Source of the DNA: Saururus chinensis
Taxonomy: Eukaryota > Streptophyta > Magnoliopsida > Piperales > Saururaceae
Length of the DNA: 64,000 bases
Assembly: GCA_035235625.1 (NCBI GenBank)
Contig: CP141142.1
Span: 21,276,995-21,340,994 of the forward strand
Reading direction: 5' to 3'
How positions within the stretch are numbered: position 1 is the stretch's first letter; each line of letters starts with the position of its first letter. Both the position numbers and the translations under genes were made by a program. Shown in pieces: positions 34,063 through 47,102 of the stretch. The notes under the pieces are model-generated. The model was given only the letters and a program-made list of their open reading frames with translations, was not told the DNA's origin and did not search any database.

Positions 34063-36239
34063 CACAACTCATCAGTAGTAAATATTTCTTAAAATTTTTG
34101 TAGACATTGTTCGTGAACTGCATATAAAAAATATAAATTGTGTCTCTCGAATTCGATGACTATTTTTTGAATTGGTTAAAAACCATTCTTATATGACTTA
34201 TTTTTGCTTATTATATCCTAAATATAGTGTGTAGCATGTAAAATAGTAATTAGGATTATCTGATCATAAATATTAATTTAATCCAATATTATTTTTTTAT
34301 GATCACTACAAAATTGTTCGTTCTATTTGGCATCTATGATGGAAATTAAAGTTGATAAAAAAATGAATATAAATCCAATATTTAATTGGACGACATTAGT
34401 GTCATTATTATTTTTGACACCGTATGTATATAGTCTATGTATTTATATGTGCTTATTTATGGCAGCAAATCAATGGGTGAATAAATAGAAAGAATTTCAA
34501 AACCTAACTTTAAGGTAAATTGATAACCGTTATTTTTAATGAGCTACAAATATGGAAATTTCTTTTGTTAGCAGTTATGCAAATATTCACACTAAAAGTG
34601 ATGTGATGATAATTGGGTCTTTATTTTAGATAACTTACCTTAAAATTGATTTTTTTGTCCTCATTTTTATTACGCATGTATGCAAACATGTGCCTATTTA
34701 AGGAAAATAATAGATATGCTACCTAATTTGAATGTCTTACTTGTTCTAGCTATTAATTATGTGAATTAATATGGGAACGTATCTATTTAGGGATTCCACA
34801 TGATTGATATACTTATTTTATACTTGAATATATTTCGTTTCATTGCATAAATATTGCTAACACAAAATCAGTCATTTGCCTTACAATCGATAATTCAGCA
34901 TATTGAAGAACATATGCACCTTGATTGACTCAATATTTGTGCATTCAAAATCAACAAGTGAGTGCATGTGTCTCATTATTTATTTATTTTTTTGTTGAAT
35001 TTTATTATCTTCAACGTTTCCACCCTATATGACTGAATTTTAATTCCATTTTGCATACATGTTTGGATGTGAACGAGTTGCTTATCTCGTAATTAGATTT
35101 CATTTATGCATGGTGTTTACTTTCTCACTATTAGATATTATGTGGGTGGAATTAGGATTATAAAAATCAAAATAACTTGATGATATTGAACAAGTTAGAT
35201 AGGAAGCATTAGCATTTGTGTGATTTGGTCTTTTCCCTCTTATTTTTTATAAATATATATATTATGAATTGCTCAGTATGGCTTAGTATTTTCATTGCAT
35301 TGGCAGCCATGTCAAATGTGTAAATGTTGTTAGGTAGCCATTTTTTTGGAGAATTGCAAAAAATCAGCAGATGGATGTTTCTTTATCATTTAAATTTGTA
35401 CTAATTTAACTATTTTACATACGGTCTCATTTTTCCCAAAAGAATATATTGTCTAGGGACTTTAGGGAACTCATTGATAAAATACTTAGATTTAGAAATA
35501 ATGTTAGAAGTAAACCATGACGTGGAAAAGATCCCAGTATCATTTTCGCTAAGAACTAAAATTGCATCTGGTTGGTACAACAGATTGAGAATTACTTACA
35601 TTTATATTGCAGGAAAAGTCGAAGAAAGAACAAGTTAGGCTTTATAACAACTGTTGAGGTGTGTTTCAAGACATCCTTCTTTTAGTGTGCATGACCTCAA
35701 CCATTCGTGAAGCTAGACAATTAATTAATTTAAGTTTTTGGATGGTTAAACCTTTGTCTGTTAATTAATGTCTTGACTTCCAATGATTTTTTATTAAAAC
35801 GATTTGTGCTTTTTTGTGCATTATTTTGGCTATATCAGATTTTGTTCATATAATAGTTTACAATAGCAATTCCATGGGAATTCCAAAGATGTTGAACAAT
35901 ATTTTGAACATACCATTTTGTTTGATTTGGATAACCTACAATTGCATAAATATGATCAAGAGAAAGACTGCTTACGTTAAAGAATGGATACTTTTCATTG
36001 AAGTCTTTTATCAGCTTGCACATAGTAATATAGTGACCACTTATATGTATTTATATGTTGTTTACTTTCATACTAATATCTTAAGAACATATATTAACAA
36101 CAAAAAGGAAAACAATAAATATTTCGCTCAATATTAAGTGTGTTCATGATTGATGGAATATTCTTTTTTCTAGATTTTTGATATATGAAAATTAGTTTAG
36201 GCTTGTACAATTAAGTTGATACTTAGTCATTTGTACGTA
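34063..36239. other. Intergenic, nothing recognised
   Basis: About 2.2 kb of AT-rich sequence with no supported gene; open frames at 35,814-36,137 (plus) and 35,835-36,023 (minus) overlap each other and have no recognisable pattern. Confidence 0.4.
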
Positions 36240-36470
36240 ATTTAATATAAATTCTAGGATATTAAATAAAACCATTTTTAGAATAAATTTTTTTATTTGT
36301 TTTATTCTTTATAGTTTTTAATTAACTAAAACATTCTTATGCAAATATATTATGTAACTAAAAGATTTGTGGCCCTTTTTTGTGAAATTTGGTTCAAATA
36401 AGTGAGGCAAATAAGATTGTGTGATGACAGGTAAGATTTTATGAGACATATAGCTGATGCTTATATGATA

Positions 36471-36573
36471 CTCCCTCCAGTCTGAGATTAGTTGCTCCAT
36501 TTAGTTTTTTAGAAAAATTAAAGTTATTTATTTTATAAAACTAAATGAAGCTACTGATTCCGGACAAAGCGAG
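36471..36573. mobile_element. Stowaway-type MITE
   Basis: A 103-bp element starts CTCCCTCCAGTCTGAGATTA and its other end, reverse-complemented, reads CTCGCTTTGTCCGGAATCA. Both then continue with G..GCT.CATTTAGTTTT, so the two ends are long imperfect inverted repeats. The left flank is TA, the expected Tc1/mariner target; the right flank reads CA then TA, so one side is mutated or shifted. It is present in only one of the two tandem copies around it, so it inserted after, or was lost from, one copy. Confidence 0.8.
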
Positions 36574-36613
36574 CATAATACTTTTGGTAGATGGAATAAA
36601 GTAGTGTCATCTG

Positions 36614-36764
<151 letters not shown>

Positions 36765-37277
36765 CATAATTTAACATATTCACAATATTGCTAAAATTGG
36801 TGTAGTGTATTGATGTTGGTCTTAACATATTTTTAATGAGTTTTGATTATACTGTATCATATTAATAGTTTTAGTATAGATTCAAGGATATTAAATAAAA
36901 CCATTTACAGAATCAAAGTACTTTTTTTTATTGTCTTTTATTACTGCAACATTCTTATGCAGTGGCTATGTGGCTTAATATACGTAGGTTAAATCATATA
37001 CTATTACATTTCTATTGGATCTACATATGGTTCATTTGTAGAATAAAATATGATCACATGTACAAATTATTAGCAAAAATATGTTTATAAGGCTCATTTA
37101 TATGTTAATGTATATATATATATATATCATAATTTAACATACCCATGATATTGCCCAAATTGGTTTAATGTATTGATGTTGGTCTTAACATTTTTTTAAA
37201 TGAGTTAGTGGTTTGATTATACTGTATCATATTAATCGTGTAAACTGACTCCATTTTGTTTTTTGTTTTAGGTTATA

Positions 37278-38417
37278 ATGGACCAAGTCTTATTGTATTT
37301 AGAACAAGCTGAATGTGGAAATAATTTTCCCACCCAGTCTTTGTTAGAAACACTTATTCTTCAGATTTTGTTGAGAACAACAGGGTTTAATTTTAAGCAT
37401 TGTAAGATGGCTTGCAAAGGTTGGAAACGTGCTATGAGCACTTCCAATTTTATTATTGAGTGGTGTTCTACTAATCATCAAACATACGATTATTTCCTTC
37501 AGTGTTTAACCCATATGCAGGCATTTCGAAGTTATCTTCCATTTCACCCTTCACTTGCAATAGATAGTAATTTGGAAGTATTTTTTCCTGAAGACATGGT
37601 TTTTTTGGCAACCTCTCTCTGTGGGTTGGTTCTATGTAAAAATGATGCTCAACGGACAGATAGGTACTACATTGTTCGGCCAATGGTTGGAGATTAGGTT
37701 CTTATTCCAAGTCCTAGATTGAGGTATATGTCAATTGCTTATGTTATTATGGAAAATCATATAAATGGCTACTGTTACAAGATATTCAGATTTTGTTTAT
37801 CTGACAAGCATGAGAATTATCTTATCGAAGTGTTTAAATATGACAATTGGGGGTGGAAACATATTGGTGAATCAAACATAGAGAATTTCGCTTTAGTTAG
37901 ATCAGATGCACCTGTATGTGTTGGTAAGTATGTGCATTTGCTTATAGATGAAATGAAGATTTTTGTTTTTAACATGGACACATGTGATTGTGGTTATATT
38001 GAACTACCTACCAATGTCATAAGGATTGTTGGGAATCAGATTTTGGTTTTAGCAAGCCGTGAGGGACGTCTTAACCTTGTCTCTCTTATTGGAGGGGTCA
38101 TGAATGTTTATACATTGGATTGTCGGGAAAAATCGGTTTGGGCCAAAGTTCTGAGCTTTCATATATCAGATTTAGTCACCAAGAATGTTGAAATAAATAG
38201 TATTCTATACCACTCGTTTGATGTATTTATTTTGGTTACAAAAAAGGAGGCCTTCTTTTCTGAAGTAATTAATAGAAGCATCAGAACTGTGAAACTAGAG
38301 TATTCTTTTCGTGAGCCTGGTATTTTGCTTTTCATGAGTGATTACAACATCCATCCAATTCCTCATAGTGGTGAAGATCTGACAAGCTACAATGGCAGGT
38401 GGATTGTTGAAAATTGA
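37278..38417 (+). pseudogene. F-box protein paralogue F5, single internal TAG
   Basis: Best-preserved family member: a 379-codon frame with one in-frame TAG at 37,695-37,697 (codon 140). F-box-like N-terminus: SLLETLILQILLRTTGFN followed by CKMACKGWKRAMSTSNFIIEW, with the usual C...W. Downstream are YYIVRP, GYCYKIFRFCL, VGKYVHLLIDEMKIFVFNMD, GREGRL-like SREGRLNLVSLIGGVMNVYT and the C-terminus PIPHSGEDLTSYNGRWIVEN. The TAG aligns with the conserved Trp of the KKWAVIP motif in F3, so it is most simply TGG to TAG. F-box proteins of this shape pair with SKP1 in SCF E3 ligases. The ATG lies 7 bp after TTTTGTTTTAG, a conserved acceptor site. It could be a recent pseudogene, a natural null allele or an F-box-only truncated protein. 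Confidence 0.75.
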
Positions 38418-41002
38418 GTCCTTGTTCGTCTGCTAGACGAGGAGCGGACTTGAAATTTGTGTGGTGGCCCGAGTTATTTTTGTGTTTGTTATGAGTGTTT
38501 AATTTCTTTGCACAAGGTATGTTTATTTTTCCATGTATGCCAAATACTATGCAAGTACTTTACAATTATTTTGTTTTTAAAAAAAACTGGTATAATATAT
38601 GATACTTTGTCTTTTATTATTTTTGTTACTTTTGTATCTAAATATGTGAGTTGTTACCCATTTGATATAGCAAATTATTATTTTGTGTTCCTATTGTAGA
38701 CCATGTATGCATGTGCTACTTTTTAAACTAATGGTAGATGGAACAATATTATTTGTATTTTCTTATTTATTATTCTAATTTAAATCAATCGAAAAATGTC
38801 AGTTTATATTGAGTTTGATAAAGACTAGAGTGCCATTCTTTGAAATTAATGGTTTCTATTATGGAATAACCAATTGTATATGTCATTTTTTATATTTATT
38901 AGTTATATATACAATATCCATGTGCTAAAAATTTAGATAACTAGAAATTGTGGCAGTCATGAAGTTGCATCCTTCCAAATATGAACTATCCAACTCTATG
39001 TATGCCATCAAGTAATAACACACTGAACCAACCCACCTAGGACAAAATAAGCATACTATCCAACTCTATGTATGCCATCAAGTAATAACACACTGAACCA
39101 ACCCACCTAGGACAAAATAAGCATAATCAAAGAGCAATAGAATGGACCGACAAACATGTACCTTCAAGGTATGGAACTGAAGGAAAAAAAGATTCATATA
39201 TAAAAGGTTCTTTTCATGACAAATATTAGACTTCAATGTTCAATATATGTTCAACATAATATATTACCAATAGACTATTAAAGAAAATATGATTTAATTC
39301 AAAAGCAGTTATATACATATATATATATAAGTGATTGCAAGACTACAATAATTTTTTAAAAAACTACTTAGAAAATACAACTTATGTATGTAATAATTAC
39401 ACAATTAGAATACTATCTTATTTCATCTAAAAGATCATTTAGGCAAAATTGCACCTTGAAAAGGTGTTGCCTCATGTAAGTGACTTTCTCGATTAGCACA
39501 TTGTGCATTTTCCCTTTCAGTGTTGTCTAAGTTCATTTAATCTCAATTGTTCTACGTATATATTGTTCATTTCATGAGTATAGTGTGCCCTTTTATTGTA
39601 AATTTTAACAATTTTCACTTTAATCAAGGTCTAATCATAGCTGCATTCAGAAGGAAAGATAAAGGAAATGAACATACATTTCTATTACTAATGATTGGAA
39701 TTTTCTAAATGCCCATTACTATATGTATTTAAATACCAATGAACGTTGCATAAATAATAAAACCATAATTGGCGTTGTAATAAATTATATTGAATTCAAA
39801 AATGATCTTTATTATGAACGTTTCAAGGTGGGAAATTAATATAAATACAAAGTGTGCGTAGGACTAAAATACATGTTATAGTTACACATTGGATTTAATA
39901 GATGAAACATTACAAAAGAATTCATCATAGTAATGCTCTTATTTAACTAATAGTTTCCAATATTTAGTAATACCTATAAGTAAGTTTTAATTACTATTTT
40001 AAATAGCTTTTGGATAATTGTACAATTAGTGTATCATTTAATGTGATGAATAGAAATAAATGATAGTAATTACAATTTCTAAACCAAACATGCTATTAAT
40101 TACGGAACATGGAAAGTTTCACCATGATCCAATGTCAATCAATTGATCATCAATTAATGCTATAAGTTATGACATACAATAAATGTAAAATTTATGGTAA
40201 TTGAATAGGGTAAAACTCTTCATTGCCATATCTATGTGCTCTTCATTTGGTACATGTCTTCACAACTTACAAGTTTCACCCCTACACGTTTGTTAAATCA
40301 GATTTATTTGCTTCTTTTGGTGTCTTATAAGAGGTATTGCACTCAAACTTGAAATAAATCTATTGTATAAGTTTTAAACTTCTTGAAATTTCCAACACTT
40401 TTCCTTACAAGATCGACATACTTATTATATAAACGTGTAATACGGTGGTGCAATATTTCTCTTTTAACCCCTATGTTATCACTTCTTCAAAACCTATGCT
40501 GCCTTCATATGGTTAATCTTTCTCCTAAACTTGTAACTATTTTTTTGATGTTCGTATGGTAGTAGCAATTGCTCATAATTACATGTAGATTAATCAGTAG
40601 TATATGAAAATTAACTAAGCCTTTCCTCCTCCCAAAACTGATTTATTTTTTGTTAAGTTGTTCTTAGCTATATGGTTGTCCTACTTGTTATCAAAGATTA
40701 TATGTTCCTTCGTTTTTTATATTAGGTTCCACATTGTTCTTTTTTAAAAATTGAAGTCTTGATGGTTACATCCACTTCTATATACAATTATTTGTATACA
40801 TCTTTTTCTATTAGATTCATATGGAAAATCAAATCCTATATTATTCCCATATTGAATAAACAAAAACTTGATTATAAATGAAGTAAATATGTGCTCTTTT
40901 ATTTATAAACGGTGTATTCATTTTTGAAATGATATTTACATAGAACATGTGTGATAGGTATATTATTAGGTTATTTTTTGTTTGGGATTTCAAATGTGTT
41001 AG
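38418..41002. other. Intergenic; probably contains the Helitron 5' end
   Basis: AT-rich with no gene apart from the repeat at 38,986. The Helitron coding region starts at 41,003, so its 5' terminus should lie in this stretch, but I could not place a convincing TC terminus. Confidence 0.4.
38986..39125. repeat. Perfect tandem repeat, 70 bp x 2
   Basis: CTATCCAACTCTATGTATGC starts both copies (38,986 and 39,056); the two 70-bp units appear identical. Either a very recent duplication or an assembly artefact. Confidence 0.95.
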
Positions 41003-41067
41003 ATGGTGTCAGATAAATTGACATCACATAAAGAAGCAAACAATGCTAGAAAATGTGCATGGTATGC
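41003..41067 (+). pseudogene. Helitron Rep/helicase gene, first-exon start (split by LTR element)
   Basis: ATG at 41,003 opens MVSDKLTSHKEANNARKCAW, 21 codons plus two bases, ending in TATGC, the target site of the LTR element. The frame continues without loss at 48,530 (AQLLVAEKDRICKKRALNK). Basic N-termini of this kind are common in plant Helitron proteins. The assignment depends on the downstream Rep and helicase domains. Confidence 0.65.
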
Positions 41068-42489
41068 TGATCGTTTATAATTAAACCCTTTGCAAGTGTA
41101 CAAGGTAATTGTACTAGGATGAATATTTAAGAGTTGTCGAACCTCAGGGATGAATGGATTATCACTAAATCTAAAGAAGAATTTGCTGATTGAAAATTAA
41201 AACAAACTTAAACTTAAATTAAGTAAAAGAAAGAAATTAACTAGTTTAAAAGCAAGAGATTAATTCGATGGAATTTACTTAGGAAATTGAATCCACTAAC
41301 AATTCCTTAACTTTTAATCTAAATCTAGTGTGAATATGAACAAGTATTCTCAGCTACAAGCTAGAATTACTTCAAAAAGAATCATTAATAAACTTCCATG
41401 GCATGAACTATCTTCGACAATAGCACAGATCATCTACACTAAACTAGCTATAGGCATGACCCGTCTAATCTTAGTATAACTCATCCAAGTCATTAATTAT
41501 CTGAACATTAAAACTATTGCATGACTATCTCATCTAAATTACAAAAATTAGAATCGATGCAAATATCAAAACCATATCAATCTATCATCTACAAGACAAT
41601 AAATCAACATAGATTTGAATAAACATGAAAAGCTCTTCCATTAAAAAGGAAATCCATATCATACAATTGTCATCATTCACAACTGAGATCTAAATTAAAA
41701 AGAAAAGAAACTGAAACTTATCTATAGCTTCATCAACTCCTAAGTAAAAGAAAAGTCTAGCCTTCCATTGTAGAAGAAAGCACTTGAATCTCCATTAGAA
41801 GCTTTGAGTTCTCTTCCATCTTCTTTTTCCTTTTTCTCCTCCTAAAATCTACTGGAATCCTCCAATTTTAAGCCAAATATGTCTTTTTATAGGCATAAGT
41901 TCTGTAGGAAGAAGTCCAATATGAAAAGAATTAGAATTTGGGTCAAACAAGGAAACTGCACGTTATGCCGTTCGATCTCACTGCATGCCCGATTGATTGC
42001 TTGAACTGTATTTTTGTCTGAATTCATGTTATCCCAATCAATCGATAAGTGACCCCGTTCGATTGGCTACATTATTTTTGCAATCTAGACAGTTTTCCTG
42101 GACAGTTCATATTCTGTTCATTAAGCTTTCCTTCGTGTCCATATTAGTTTCTAACTTGTTTATAACTCCGAAAAGTTGTCCAAATCACTTTAAAGCATGT
42201 GAAGACTACTTTGAACTATTCAAAACATCGTCCAAGTACTTCGATAAGCGTACTTTACCTATAAAACATAAAATACCTTATTTTAGACATGTAGAATATA
42301 ATTAAAATTCCAACTTTGTTTAAATACACATCTAAACTACTATTAACTACAAAATCATTAATAATTAAACTAAAATACTAATATCTATCTTAATCTAAAT
42401 AAACTATAACTAACTCTAAATTAACCTAATCTATACTAGCAAATAAGGTAAAAAGACATATAAAATAGATATATATTTCATACTTATCA
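41068..42489 (-). mobile_element. LTR copy A: 3' LTR of the gag-pro element
   Basis: 1,422 bp, TGATCGTTTATAATT...CATACTTATCA, the same length as copy B. Preceded by target duplication TATGC (41,063-41,067). A TATA box reads on the minus strand (CCTATAAAAAG, about 41,883-41,895). The U3 region upstream of it (about 41,970-42,070) holds decayed GATCGATCG motifs. Roughly 36 differences from copy B by eye count, mostly transitions. Confidence 0.93.
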
Positions 42490-42506
42490 AATACCCCCAA
42501 ACCTAT
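42490..42506 (-). other. Polypurine tract of the gag-pro element
   Basis: On the minus strand GGTTTGGGGGTATT lies directly before the 3' LTR (copy A). This is the expected place for the plus-strand primer of reverse transcription. Confidence 0.65.
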
Positions 42507-44232
42507 ATTTTGCTAGTCCTCGAGCAAAACAAAAACAAAATAAAACAACTAAGAAAACCCCTAGGTGTCCCTAGTTGGACGAGTTGTGTCTCGTGAAGGT
42601 TTGCAGTAATGATACCCACAAACATCTAAACCTAAGAAAAATAAAACAAACAAACAAGAAAACAAAAATTTGAAAAAATAATCTTCTCTTAAAAACACAT
42701 AACTATTTTTAAAAAGAACCAACCACAAATACTTGAAACAAGTAAACAATTGAGATCTGATCACTTTCAAGTAAGGAATAATCCATTTTATAACCCCATC
42801 TTAGAAATAATTGTGCAACTACATATATACATTTCAAAAACATAAAGTGTAGAAACTTTGTAGTCATAGAATTTCATTCTTTATTAACATAAAGTGTAGA
42901 AACTTTGTAGTCATAGAATTTCATTCTTTATTAACAAGCATATCTTATGTGACCCATTAACCAAGCTCATTAAAGTTCACTAACTCAAAAATATAACAAT
43001 GACAATCTTTCATCCTTAACATCTCATAATAAACCCTCATATAATAGCCTTCAAATTTCAATTAAATTCAGGGAATAAGAGCATAATATAGTTCAAAATA
43101 TGACTTGTGCAATACTTAGTTCTATTAAACTTTCTAAATAGTCCATGTAACAAGCGTTAGGCCAGTGTCCCTAATCCAGTTGGCTCAAGGCACTAGGTGT
43201 TGAAACACCCCTCAGGCTTAATAACTCGAACTATAAAGGCTACAGAACCAAGTAAATCATAAAAGAATTTATCTCAACTTTTCACCTTTTGACGTGATCC
43301 CTTATACTTGCCTAGGCACAAGGTCCGGTTACTCAGTAAAAAGATAAACAAACCTTTTTTTTTCTTTTTTCATCATCATTATTTTTTTCATTCAATCTAT
43401 TTTTTTTCAACTTTTTTTTTTCATTTTTTTATACACACTTATCCCATTTTTTTTTCAAATAAAAGCTAAGCATAAAAATCTATCATAAAATATTAAAAAT
43501 TACTCAATTGCCAAGTTTTCAAAAATATATGCTTAGTTAAAGATATCCCACTAAGACTACAAGTAATAAATCATAAAATTATATTCCTACAAGTTTCAAG
43601 TGTGTGAAATGTGATTTAAAAATATAAGCACAATTATCCAAGATAATGAAAATAAAATAGAAATTACTCATTTAATCATTTTCATCACTTAATTAATTAC
43701 TTGAACTTTCTTCATGAAATTGATCTCTTTAAAAACAGACATACTTTTAAAAGAAAATAAGCAATAAAAACCACTTAAAAGAAAAGAACAAAAGAAAAAT
43801 GGAAAAAAATACTCTAAAACATCCTAAAAGAAAAATAAAGAAAAATATCTTTCTACACCCCCAAACCTAAACTGAACATTGTCCTCAATGTTAAAGAAAA
43901 TATATACTACAATGACAAGAATAAGTAAGAGAGGGAAAGAAAGATATCACCTGAAAGCATAACTAATCCACTAATCTGAAAATGAAGTACATAGGATTGG
44001 AGAAAAGAAATAAATATAAGTGATGAGCATTTCCCCAAACCTAAAGTATTATATCCCATAAAAGAAGAAAAACTATAATGAGAAAAAAAATTAAGAAAAT
44101 AAGTAAATAAAGCCTAAATGATGCAAAGAAAATAAACAAAAGGAAAATAAATATATCAAAAACATGGGTTGCCTCCCAAGAAGCGCTAATTTTATTGTCT
44201 TCAGCCAGACATTGCCAACATTCTCAAATATA
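42507..44232 (-). other. 3' untranslated part of the gag-pro element
   Basis: About 1.7 kb without coding potential. On the minus strand it contains GAGGACAATGTTCAGTTTAGG (about 43,865-43,890), followed by GTTTGGGGG-type sequence, and a second CTCGAGGACTAGCAAAATATAGG motif near the LTR. Similar phrases occur between pol and LTR in Athila-type elements. A T-rich plus-strand block lies at 43,345-43,455. Confidence 0.6.
42841..42934. repeat. Perfect tandem repeat, 47 bp x 2
   Basis: CATAAAGTGTAGAAACTTTG starts both units (42,841 and 42,888); the units appear identical. Located in the untranslated part of the gag-pro element, so it is younger than that insertion or was inherited from its source copy. 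Confidence 0.93.
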
Positions 44233-45061
44233 TCAAGGCGGCTGGTAGATATTAGCATTAGCTCTTCTCTTAAGTTTCCAAAAAGATGATGTAGAAAAAT
44301 TAGAAGGCATGACTTGATTATGGGCTGATGCTACAAAAGATGGACCTCTATCATAAGCATCAAATCTAAAATTGTTTACCATAAAACATTCAGCATTAGA
44401 AGTCGCAGGCAAATGGTTAGACACATCAAAAACATTTAGTTGCACTTTCATGTTCCCAAAAGTCATCTCCATTACCCCCGTCCTACAATTTATGCATGCA
44501 TTAGCTGTGGCAAGAAAAGGACGACCTAGAATGATAGGAATCTGATATGTGGGGTTGGCACTGGTTTCCATATCTAAGACAATAAAATCAATCAGGGAAA
44601 AAGAACCGGTCAACCTTCACTAAGACATCCTCAATGACTCCTCGAGGCTTACGCACAGAATGGTCGGCTAGCTGCAAAGTAACTGATGTAGGCTGCAATT
44701 CACCTAACCCTAGTTTCTCATACACTGAGTAAGGGAGTAGATTGACACTCGCACCAAGGTCAAAGAGGGCTCTATGGATGGAGTGATCACCTATGACACA
44801 GGAAATAGTGGGTACTCCAGGGTCCTTATACTTAGGTGGGGTGTCAAACTTCAAAAGAGAGCTAACTTATTCGGTGAGAAAGACCTTCTTAGACACAGGG
44901 GTCTTGGATTTACGCTTTTGAGTGCATAGGTCTTTGAGGAACTTAGCATAAGCAGGGACTTGCTTAATGGCATCTAAGAGGGGGAGATTAATTTTGACTT
45001 GTTTAAAAGTCTCAAGAATATTATCCATCTTAGCTGTGCTTTTTCTAAATGGTGGGGCCAT
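44233..45061 (-). pseudogene. Aspartic protease of the gag-pro element, two broken frames
   Basis: Minus strand. The upstream piece (45,061-44,867) carries a linker, DAIKQVPAYAKFLKDLCT followed by VSKKVFLTE, typical of Athila-type gag-pro. The protease core (44,854-44,588) has VIGDHSIHRALFDLGASVNL, LPYSVYEKLGLG and QLADHSVRKPRGVIEDVLVK. DLGAS replaces the usual D-S/T-G triplet, as is common in this lineage. A frame change near 44,600 leads to DFIVLDMET and PIILGRPFLATANACINC, the end of the fold. A stop separates linker and core (TAA near 44,866). Coding sequence ends at 44,233 where RT should begin; non-coding 3' sequence follows directly. Confidence 0.82.
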
Positions 45062-45121
45062 GTCAAGACACTGAGGAAAAGGTGCCCTAAGGATATAAGA
45101 TCCATCGGAAGTGGTCTTAGA

Positions 45122-46804
45122 CTATGGCTTTGAGGAAGGGGAAGGAGATACAAACTCCTTCTCATGTAGTGCACTAACTTCTACTTGAGGTTCATTAGGG
45201 GCTGCCCTCTCTAACTCCTCACTCCTATCATCTGTCACTGGTGTCCCCCCAACACTCTTATCAACAATCCTCCCACTCCTGAGGGTCATTATGGAATTAA
45301 CTTGTTCATTAGAGGGAGGAGCTCCCTCTACCTGAAATTGACCTTTTGGTAGGGGTTGACTTGGCAACGTCCCCATCTCTCTCTTGTTAATAACATTAGC
45401 TAGTTGTCCAATTTGGGCTTCTAACATTGCTATAGATTATGTGTGAGAGTGAAGGAGTTGGGATTGAGATTGAAGGCCTTGCAAGGCACTCAAGACCTTT
45501 TCTTCAAAACTTGGACTCCTATTGGGTTGGACATATGGGAGTTGCACTTGAGGTTGGTGGATATGGGCTGGTGGAACTTGGAATGGTTGCCTAGGGAGTT
45601 GATTACCCATAACCCCTTGGTTTTGTGTCTGCCAAGAAAAGTTAGAATGATTCCTCCACCCAGGGTTATATGTATTTGAAAATGGATTGTTCTCCGCCCT
45701 AAGGAAGGATTGGGTGGCATTCACATGGTCTTGGACAAGCTCAAGAAATTGAGAGGCAGAAGGGCACTCAATGATAGTATGGGCTGGGCTAAGGCATATT
45801 GTGCATGCATCTTGAGTGAAGGGAGTGGGCTGATGGGTTGAAGTCATAAGAAGGTCCAGTTTCCTACTCAAAGTATCAACTTTGGAAGAGAGGTCTAATG
45901 GGTTTTTGACTTCATACAAGCCACCCCTAGAGGGGGCATTGTTCAAGGTAGATAATCCACTCTCATTTCTATTCAACGTAGCATGTTGAATAGATTTTTC
46001 ACTCAAGTCCTCAAAAAGTTTCCATGCCTCATTTTCATTTTTTAGCAAAAAAGTACCCCCACAACTTCCATCAACAAGATGACGGTTTTGTTCAATAAGA
46101 CCCTCATAAAAATGTTGCACTAATTGCCACCTAGGGACAGCATGATGAGGACACCTCCTAAGAAGGTCCTTAAGTCTATCCCAACTCTCATGGAACTGTT
46201 CAGTGGGAAGTTGGGCAAAAGTAGTTATGGCCTTTCTCATTTGATTGGTCTTACCTTTGGGGAAGTACTTTTTAAGAAACTCTTGTTGCATTTGGGTCCA
46301 TGTTGTGATAATATTTGGCTCTAATGAGTGAAGCCATTCCTTAGCCTTATCTTTCAATGTGAAAGGAAAAAGGCAAAGTTTAACAGCTTCATCGGTTAAA
46401 TTTGAGAGATCAAAAGTTGTGCATAGTTCTAAGAAGTCATCTAGGTGCCTATACGGGTTTTCATTATTAAGCCCATAAAAGGATGGAAGCATTTGAATGA
46501 TATTGGGCTTAATTTCATAATTTTGAGCAGCGACCGCTGGCAACCTAATGCATGAAGGAGAGGTGTACTCATTGGGAGTGTAATACTCCCTTAGAGCTTT
46601 AAGTGGTGTATCTACTAACTGATGTTCAGCCATGATGGGGGTAGAAGTAGTGTGGGTGGAGGAATTGGTGGGAGAGTTTGGGGGTGTAGGGATGTAGGTC
46701 AAGGGCAACTCAGCTCTCCTAGATGTCCGCTCAGGCTCAGGGTCAAATGGTACTAATCGGGGGAGTAAGGAGCGACGACCACACATACACCACAAACACA
46801 CCAC
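45122..46804 (-). pseudogene. Gag of the Athila-like element, internal stop
   Basis: Minus strand. A 455-codon frame (46,804-45,437) contains the retrotransposon gag domain: LDDFLELCTTFDLSNLTDEA, FPFTLKDKAKEWLHSLEP, TWTQMQQEFLKKYFPKGKT and FAQLPTEQFHESWDRLKDLL. A short Cys/His cluster follows (CTICLSPAHTIIEC), then a Gln-rich segment. An in-frame TAA at 45,437 is followed in the same frame by SIAMLEAQIGQLANVINK (45,427-45,122), so gag continues past a single stop. It should form the element's virus-like particle and package RNA. The start used is the first ATG; MAEHQL, about 58 codons in, is an alternative. A nearly intact gag beside a deleted pol fits a mobilisable parasite of autonomous relatives. 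Confidence 0.85.
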
Positions 46805-47079
46805 ACAATTTTAAATGTAAAAGGGGAATAACAAGCAAAAACTAACTAAAAATAAATCAAAATAAAGAGAGAAAAGGATCTTGCGAACCGAAGAGAAGCA
46901 CTATGCTTATCGAAGTCCACTTGTGGCCACAAGTGTAGAGAGCACGATCTTCAACTCAGCCTACAAAATCAAATTAAAAAAAATGGTAAGAAACCAAGAA
47001 TTAACCTAAAAACTAAGTAAACTGAATCTAAAGTAGCTAGAATTATCCTAATTCTAATTTAGTAACAAATCAATACCGT

Positions 47080-47096
47080 CCCTGGCAACGGCGCCA
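47080..47096 (-). other. Primer-binding site matching tRNA-Asp
   Basis: The plus strand reads CCCTGGCAACGGCGCCA, equal to the 3' end of plant tRNA-Asp (CCCCGGCAACGGCGCCA, recalled) apart from one C-to-T change. The minus strand is thus complementary to the tRNA. It lies 6 bp from the LTR B edge, the expected spacing for a minus-strand element, and fixes its orientation. Confidence 0.88.
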
Positions 47097-47102
47097 AAAA
47101 CT

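Noticed and set aside
45443-46324. Plus-strand open frames inside gag
   Set aside because: Opposite-strand shadows of a well-supported minus-strand gag.
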